DNA of 11,956 nt, taken from contig CALXAW010000038.1 of assembly GCA_944386375.1 (NCBI GenBank), forward strand, positions 1 to 11,956, read 5' to 3'. Both the position numbers and the translations under genes were made by a program. This DNA comes from an uncultured Clostridia bacterium (lineage in GTDB: Bacteria; Bacillota; Clostridia; TANB77; CAG-508). Positions 1-5,500 of this stretch are shown in pieces. The notes under the pieces are model-generated. The model was given only the letters and a program-made list of their open reading frames with translations. It did not search any database and had not been told where the DNA came from. Position 1 is the stretch's first letter. The number at the start of each line of letters is the position of its first letter.

Positions 1-2
1 AA

Positions 3-302
3 TTTTTAGAACAAGGTGGAATTAGACCAGTTTTAATAATACAAAATGATTTAGGAAATAAATATAGCCCAACAGTTATAGCAGCAGCAATAACATCACA
101 AACAAATAAAACAAAATTACCAACACATATAGAACTAGGAGAAAACACAAGTGGATTAAAAAGCAATTCAGTTATCTTAACAGAACAAATAAGAACAATA
201 GATAAAAGCAGACTAAAAGAAAAAATAGGTCATATAGATGATGACAAAATTATAAACGAAGTAAATAGTGCATTAGGCATAAGCTTTGGTTTAGAAGAGT
301 AA
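3..302 (+). CDS. mazF: MazF/EndoA-type mRNA interferase toxin, 5'-truncated by window edge
   Basis: This is the C-terminal 99 residues of a type II toxin-antitoxin endoribonuclease of the MazF/PemK family, which cleaves single-stranded mRNA in the cytoplasm and is held inactive by a small antitoxin. The reading frame is open from base 3 to a TAA at 300-302. The visible text (EQGGIRPVLIIQND, then AAITSQ, KLPTH and SVILTEQIRTIDK) follows Bacillus subtilis EndoA almost motif by motif. By that alignment about 17 N-terminal residues are missing upstream of the window. The catalytic Arg and Thr of the family (R25 and T48 in EndoA numbering) correspond to visible residues R8 and T31, so the toxin looks active. 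The antitoxin gene, normally just upstream, would be outside the window. The gene converges with the HD-GYP gene across a 51-bp gap. Family assignment is firm; the cleavage site preference cannot be read. Confidence 0.95.
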   Translation, partial: FLEQGGIRPVLIIQNDLGNKYSPTVIAAAITSQTNKTKLPTHIELGENTSGLKSNSVILTEQIRTIDKSRLKEKIGHIDDDKIINEVNSALGISFGLEE

Positions 303-340
303 AAAGCAAAATGAGGTATAAACTTTAAGTTTATACCTCA
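301..340 (-). terminator. Rho-independent terminator of the HD-GYP gene, possibly bidirectional
   Basis: TGAGGTATAAAC at 312-323 pairs perfectly with GTTTATACCTCA at 329-340, and one further inner T-A pair is possible. On the minus strand the stem is followed by TTTTGCTTTTT (311-301), a good U-tract, starting about 13 nt after the HD-GYP stop codon. On the plus strand the stem is followed by AAATCATATA with no U-run. It is therefore mainly a minus-strand terminator. It may weakly block mazF read-through, since no other plus-strand terminator is visible in the 51-bp convergent gap. Confidence 0.85.
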
Positions 341-353
341 AAATCATATAAAA

Positions 354-1304
354 CTAAACCTTTAATTTTTTAATAATTTTTACTTCTTTATATAAATTAT
401 CAATTTCTTTTTTACGTATTTCGTAAGCTTCTTCAACTTCTTTATGTACTTGCATAAAATTTTCTAATGTTTCGCCTTGTTTTAAAAGCATTTTAACACC
501 TTCTAGATAAAAGTTTTTATCTTTTTCGCGTTTAGCCTTTTCAGCTTTTTGGTAATAAATATCCATTTGTTTAAAACGTTTTAAATCTTCTACTAAAGAA
601 TCTAAATATCCTTGTCTACAAGTAATTTCATACTCTATATCATCAATAACAACTTTAAACAAGCATTTTACAATATGTGGATTATTTTTGCCATACTTAG
701 CATTTAAAGCAACAACATGCAAAGCATCAGAAGGTTTTACATCTTTATTAGGCTTAGAATTTTCTATTAAAATCTTTAAAGTATCAGAAATACCTATATG
801 TGACTTATATTGTCTTTTACTAACAATAGCATCATACTCGTCAGCAACTCTAATAATTTGAGCCTCATAAGGAATATCTTTTTTAGTTAGACCTTGAGGA
901 TAGCCTGTACCATTTAAGGCCTCATGGTGATAATATGGCCCAGCTGCATATGGACGTAACTTTAAATCTCCCATACACATTTTATAACCAATTGTAGTAT
1001 GAGTTTTCATTACTTCATACTCTTCGTCCGTAAGCTTTCCGGGTTTTTGTAATATTTCTGGTGGAATAAATAATTTACCAATATCATGTAAATATGCACA
1101 TATTGTACAATACTGTGTAAAAGTCTTGTTACAATGTAAATACTCACATAATCTACAAGTAATACTTGCAACATTTTCACAATGCTTTCTAGTAAAAACA
1201 TCTAAAGTATCAAGTAAATCTAATTGGTATCTCATAGTTTTGTCTAAATTATATGACTTAAGAGTAGTTTTATCATAAAAATCAAAAGTTTCGGTCTTTT
1301 TCAA
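354..1304 (-). CDS. stand-alone HD-GYP domain phosphohydrolase (probable cyclic dinucleotide phosphodiesterase)
   Basis: A 316-residue protein with an HD-GYP catalytic domain at about residues 25-215, the family that hydrolyses c-di-GMP or related cyclic dinucleotides in the cytoplasm. Visible motifs are H41, the HD pair H73-D74 in LHDIGKL, H102 in KTHTTIGY, H126-H127-E128 with GTGYP ending at P136, and RVADEYDAI (152-160). Asn131 stands where many family members have Asp in HHExxDGxGYP. There is no receiver, PAS or membrane segment. The last 80 or so residues are Lys/Glu-rich and probably helical or coiled. Cysteines are concentrated before the HD motif (42, 50, 53, 58, 66, 69). The start is set at TTG 1304-1302, because AGGAGGT (1317-1311) sits 6 nt before it. 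The longer GTG start at 1328 would place that site inside the gene. The stop is TAG at 356-354. The gene is divergent from the S66 peptidase gene and probably monocistronic. Substrate is inferred from family only. Confidence 0.9.
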   Translation of the reverse strand: MKKTETFDFYDKTTLKSYNLDKTMRYQLDLLDTLDVFTRKHCENVASITCRLCEYLHCNKTFTQYCTICAYLHDIGKLFIPPEILQKPGKLTDEEYEVMKTHTTIGYKMCMGDLKLRPYAAGPYYHHEALNGTGYPQGLTKKDIPYEAQIIRVADEYDAIVSKRQYKSHIGISDTLKILIENSKPNKDVKPSDALHVVALNAKYGKNNPHIVKCLFKVVIDDIEYEITCRQGYLDSLVEDLKRFKQMDIYYQKAEKAKREKDKNFYLEGVKMLLKQGETLENFMQVHKEVEEAYEIRKKEIDNLYKEVKIIKKLKV

Positions 1305-1317
1305 AATAATACCTCCT
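1302..1317 (-). promoter_or_regulatory. Shine-Dalgarno and TTG start that fix the HD-GYP N-terminus
   Basis: On the minus strand AGGAGGT (1317-1311) is followed by the 6-nt spacer ATTATT and the codon TTG (1304-1302). The GTG at 1328 has no ribosome binding site of comparable quality, and a start there would translate through this one as residues L-G-G. The protein therefore most likely begins M-K-K-T-E-T-F. Confidence 0.85.
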
Positions 1318-1338
1318 AAAATAAACACTGTTAAATTT

Positions 1339-1367
1339 ATAATAACATTAATTTAATAAAACTGCAA
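1339..1367 (-). promoter_or_regulatory. predicted sigma-A promoter of the HD-GYP gene
   Basis: On the minus strand TTGCAG (1367-1362) is separated by 17 bp from TATTAT (1344-1339). The -10 matches the consensus at 5 of 6 positions; the -35 matches at only 3 of 6. Transcription would start near 1332, giving a leader of about 28 nt with the Shine-Dalgarno in it. It lies back to back with the promoter of the S66 gene, so one factor could affect both. Confidence 0.5.
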
Positions 1368-1370
1368 TAT

Positions 1371-1399
1371 TTGACTTTTATTAAAGATATATATATAAT
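1371..1399 (+). promoter_or_regulatory. predicted sigma-A promoter of the S66 peptidase gene
   Basis: TTGACT (1371-1376) and TATAAT (1394-1399) are separated by exactly 17 bp. The -35 matches TTGACA at 5 of 6 positions and the -10 is perfect. Transcription would start around 1405-1407, leaving a leader of about 37 nt that contains the ribosome binding site AAGGAGGG. Confidence 0.8.
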
Positions 1400-1442
1400 T
1401 TTAATATACCAAAGAAAATTAGGCAAAGGAGGGAAATAGCCT

Positions 1443-2363
1443 ATGATACCAAATAAAATAAAAAAAGGAGATTTAATAGGAGTAGTAGCTCCATCAAACC
1501 CAATAATCGGAGAAAACATAGAAGAAATAAATAATGCTAAAGAAATAGTACAAAAAGATGGATTTTTAGTAAAATTTTCAAAAAATTTATTTGAAAATAC
1601 AAATCAATATAGCAATAGCCCAACAAAAAAAGCACAAGACATAAATGATATGTTTGCAAACGAAAACATAAAAATGATATGGTGTGCAAAAGGAGGTCAA
1701 AACTCTAATACCACATTTGACTATTTAGATTTTGACCTAATACAAAAAAATCCTAAAATAATATGTGGCTATAGTGATATAACATCATTAACAAATATAA
1801 TATATGCAAAAACAGGGTTAGTAACATTTAGTGGAACAAACTTTAAAACAATAGCCACAGCAGAAACAAACTATGCCTATGAGCAAGCAAAAAAAATATT
1901 TGTAGAAGGAGAAAAAGTATTAGGAAATGACGAAGACAAATATATAACAATAAAACAAGGAACAGCTACGGGCATATTAGTTGGAGGTAATTTATCATTA
2001 ATTAGAGGACTAGTTTTAGGCAAATATAGCCTAGACTTTACAGACAAAATACTATTTATAGAAGAACTAGGTTTAGAAACACCACCAGCACTTGCAAGCA
2101 ACTATTTATATTATATGAAACAAAATGGAGTATTTAATAAAATAAAAGGACTTTGGATAGGAAACTACGAAAACGAAGAAGGCATCTCTTTAGAAAAAAT
2201 AGTATTAGACACTATTGGAGATGAATATAACTTTCCAATAATAAAATCAAACAACTTTGGACATATAGAAAAAAATACAGTAATACCAATAGGAGTAAAA
2301 GCACAAATTGACACATCAGAAAAAATAAAAATAAAACTTTTAGAAAATTGCATTAAGCTATAG
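1443..2363 (+). CDS. S66-family serine peptidase (LD-carboxypeptidase / MccF-like)
   Basis: A 306-residue cytoplasmic enzyme of peptidase family S66. That family includes LdcA, which trims the terminal D-Ala from murein tetrapeptides during wall recycling, and MccF, which inactivates microcin C by cleaving a peptide/carboxamide bond. Visible family blocks are KGDLIGVVAPSNP near the N-terminus, AKGGQNSN (82-89), NPKIICGYSDIT (103-114) with nucleophile S111, GTATGILVGGNLS (173-185), LFIEE (204-208) with catalytic Glu207 or 208, and a His at 274. The GGxNSN block, the YAKTG stretch and the NGVFNKIKGLWIG stretch resemble MccF more than E. coli LdcA, so an immunity or detoxification role is possible. 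There is no signal peptide. ATG 1443 is preceded by AAGGAGGG (1426-1433) with a 9-nt spacer. The gene is probably monocistronic, with its own promoter and terminator. Substrate is unresolved. Confidence 0.93.
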   Translation: MIPNKIKKGDLIGVVAPSNPIIGENIEEINNAKEIVQKDGFLVKFSKNLFENTNQYSNSPTKKAQDINDMFANENIKMIWCAKGGQNSNTTFDYLDFDLIQKNPKIICGYSDITSLTNIIYAKTGLVTFSGTNFKTIATAETNYAYEQAKKIFVEGEKVLGNDEDKYITIKQGTATGILVGGNLSLIRGLVLGKYSLDFTDKILFIEELGLETPPALASNYLYYMKQNGVFNKIKGLWIGNYENEEGISLEKIVLDTIGDEYNFPIIKSNNFGHIEKNTVIPIGVKAQIDTSEKIKIKLLENCIKL

Positions 2364-2393
2364 CTACGGAAATAAACGGCTATAGCTTTTTTT
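2355..2393 (+). terminator. Rho-independent terminator of the S66 gene, overlapping its stop codon
   Basis: AAGCTATAGC (2355-2364) pairs perfectly with GCTATAGCTT (2379-2388) around a 14-nt loop. The T-run spans 2387-2393. The TAG stop (2361-2363) lies inside the left arm, so the last translated codons are part of the terminator stem. It isolates the S66 gene from the adhesin operon. Confidence 0.9.
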
Positions 2394-2417
2394 ATTTAAA
2401 ATATGACAATATAACCA

Positions 2418-2453
2418 AAAATGTAATAAAAAAGTAAAGAAAATGTAATAAAA
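2418..2453 (+). repeat. two 14-bp direct repeats with 22-bp period upstream of the adhesin operon
   Basis: AAAATGTAATAAAA occurs at 2418-2431 and again at 2440-2453, start to start 22 bp, about two helical turns. Both copies lie 60-100 bp upstream of the predicted -35 of the adhesin operon. Same-face spacing fits a dimeric regulator or A-tract bending. The base composition is simple, so chance similarity is not excluded. Confidence 0.5.
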
Positions 2454-2530
2454 CGTCGCAAAATAGCTTCCGTAAAGGCAAAAGAAAAGCTTAATCAAAA
2501 CGGCAAAAAGTACCATTTACAAGCGTTTTA
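2449..2530 (+). promoter_or_regulatory. long inverted-repeat element, possible operator region or structured RNA
   Basis: TAAAACGT (2449-2456) can pair with GCGTTTTA (2523-2530) through seven Watson-Crick pairs and one G-T. It encloses 66 nt that are less A-only than their surroundings. Inside are AGCTT/AAGCT (2465-2469 with 2487-2491), CCGT/ACGG (2470-2473 with 2500-2503) and three GCAAAA words. I tested the core against the c-di-GMP-I riboswitch pattern because of CGCAAA and the adhesin context, but the required preceding GGCAAACC helix is absent. The predicted promoter overlaps the right arm, so the element would not be transcribed from it. A DNA-level role is at least as likely as an RNA one. 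Confidence 0.3.
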
Positions 2531-2544
2531 AAAAATTGTATATT
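2516..2544 (+). promoter_or_regulatory. predicted sigma-A promoter of the two-gene adhesin operon
   Basis: TTTACA (2516-2521) and TATATT (2539-2544) are 17 bp apart, each matching consensus at 5 of 6 positions. Transcription would start near 2551, giving a leader of about 35 nt. The leader contains AGGAGAG (2572-2578), 7 nt before the ATG at 2586. No terminator separates the two downstream genes, so this promoter probably serves both. Confidence 0.65.
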
Positions 2545-2585
2545 ATATTTAATTAATATATAAAAAAACTTAGGAGAGAAGTTGT

Positions 2586-5500
2586 ATGATTGAAAAAGTT
2601 ACAGAAGCTAAGAGAAAAGAAATAATAAGAAAGTTTATAGCATTTTTGCTAGTAGTGGCATTAACCATGGCAGATATTGCGCTTATAGGAACAGGTATAG
2701 CAACATATGCTGCAAACGAAGAAATTTTGGGAACAGCTACAAACAATAGAAATGTATTGTTTGATGGCTATTTTAAAGATGCACAGGGAAATACCACAAC
2801 AATTTCAGAGCAAAGCATAAACAATAATAGCATACATTTATTTATGCGTATTGCGATAAGAAATGATGGGTATTTTAATGGAAACATTACAATAGAAAAC
2901 AGCAACTTTAAATTAAAACCAGATATATTAAGTAATAAAATAAATAAAATAGAAGGAAATACTATAACTTTAAACAAAATAAATAATGGCGAAATAGTAG
3001 AAATAGAAGTTTTAGTAGAACCAATTAATAACGAAGTTGTTAGCTCAAACCTAATTGATATGAAAAGCAATGTACACCTTACAGGTATTTATAAAGATAG
3101 TTCAGAAACAGACATAAACATAGATGCAACAAGAGAAGTTGAGCTAATTTTAACAAGTCCATACGAAGAAGGACAAGGAGCAAACTTAAATAGCCAAATA
3201 CTAACAAATAAAATATACAATATAGATGGTCAAAACAAAAGAATGGTACAATTATTAATAGAAAGTAATTTACAAGATAATGCATATCCAGTAAAAGAAA
3301 CAAGCATAGAAGCAGAGATTCCTGGCGAAACAGAAAGTGTGTATGTAATATCAAGAGGAACATTTGCAACAAACGGAAAGGACGAAACAGCATTTACACA
3401 AGAAAATTGGAGTTATAACCAAAAAGCCAGAAAAATAAATATACAAGTAGAGAACAAAGAAGAAAATGGCCAAATAAGTTGGAAAAAGAATGCTAAAGAT
3501 TCATATATAGTAACATATATAATGCCAGCAAATACACAAGTTACAAATATAGAAATAAAAACAAATTTAAAAGTTACTTTATATGATAAAAACAAAACAA
3601 CAAAACAAGCAGAAAGCACAAGTAAAATAGCAGAAGAAATAGATGGAATAATAACAACAAACGAAGAACTTGCAGAAAATAACATATATAAAGGAAAGCT
3701 ATATTCAAAAGAAGATAGAGATTATAATACAGCAACAAAAATATATGTAAATAGTAATGACGTACAAAAAAATATAGATATAGCATTAAAAAAAGCAACA
3801 TATAAAACAGAAACAGAAGAACTTGCTGCAAACATACAATTTAAAACAACAACAATAAATAAATCAGAAGTACAAAGAGCATTAGGAGAAAATGGAACAT
3901 TAAAAATTTATAACGAAATAGGAGAAGTAGCTACAATAAATAAAGACTCACAAACAGACGAAAATGGAAATGTTGTAGTAACATACCCAGAAAACACAAA
4001 AGAAATAGCAATTACAACAAGTAATATAACATCTACTGGAACAATAACATTAAATAATGTAAAAACAATAAAAAATGACGGATATGATAGACAAACAATT
4101 GCAAACATAAAACAAATACAAGATCAAACTAGTATAATTACATTAAATGAAACAGAAACAAAAGCAGAATTAAATGTAAGCAACACAAATTGGTCAACAC
4201 TATCTAAAAATGAAAACATATCTATAACAGCTACATTAAAAACAGATAACGAAAAATATAACCTATACAAAAATCCAGTAGTAGAAATACTATTACCACA
4301 AAATATAGAAAATGTAGAAGTAACAAATATAAAAACTGTATATGCAGATATGTTCCAAATAGCAGAAGCACTACTTATAACACATGACAATGGGCAAAAA
4401 GCAATTAGAGTTTCACTTATAGGTGAGCAAACAAATTATACAAATAATATAAACCAAGCAACAATAGTTGCAAATATAAATGTAACATTTGGAGTACTTA
4501 CACCAAGCCAAACATCAGAAATTGCATTAAATTACACAAATGAAAATGGAACAACAACAAATACAGAAGTGGCAAATATAAATATAGAATCAAAAGCAGG
4601 CCTAATGATATATAACAACTTAAACAATTTTAATAATGCAGGAGAAAATATATATACAATAGATGACAATGTGCCAGAAGGAACATTAGACATGCAAAAC
4701 ACACCAAGACAAGCAACAGTAAATATGGCAGTAGTAAATAACTATGACAACAATTTACAAAATGTAGAATTACTAGGAAGAATACCAACAAAAAATGTAA
4801 ATAATAGCACAATAGATACAAGCTTAGCAAGTGCAGTTACAACAAATATAGAGGGAGCACAAGTACTATATTCACAAAATCCAGAAGCTGTAGCAACAGA
4901 TACAGACTGGACAGAAGATACTACAAATGCAAAATCATTTAAAATAGTAGTAGAAAACATGGAAAAAGCACAAATAATACAAATACAATATATGTTTACA
5001 CTTCCAGAAAATATTACATATGGTCAAGTAATTTACAATAAATTAGATGCAAATTATACATATGTAGGTAATGTAATGTCACAAAGTTCTACAATAGGTG
5101 CAAGAACAGCAAACCTAGAAACAAATGAAGTAGAATCTGTAGCACAATTAAATAATGTAGTAAAATCAAGTTTAGCAAATGGACTAAATGTAGATATAGC
5201 AACAACATCAAACGGAAGTGAACTACAAGAAGGAAATAGTGTATACGAAGGACAACACATACGTTATACAATGCAAATAACAAATAATACAGGTTCAGAC
5301 CTAAGCAATGTAAACATACAAGCAGTACAAGAAAATGGTAATATATTTGATTTATTAGAAGTGGAAGTTCATAATCCAGAAGATCTAATGAATGGTGCAA
5401 ATTATGATGATATTAAGAAATTTTATCATAAATATACTGAATTAGATACAAATATAAAAACTTTTGACCCAATAGCAAGCTTATCAAACGGACAAAGTAT

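Noticed and set aside
1305..1328. Upstream GTG start for the HD-GYP gene
   Set aside because: It would translate through the AGGAGGT ribosome binding site that serves the TTG at 1304.
2449..2530. c-di-GMP-I (GEMM) riboswitch
   Set aside because: CGCAAA followed by GCTTCCG is reminiscent of the core, but the GGCAAACC segment, the GNRA-capped helix and its receptor are missing, and the predicted promoter is downstream of the element.
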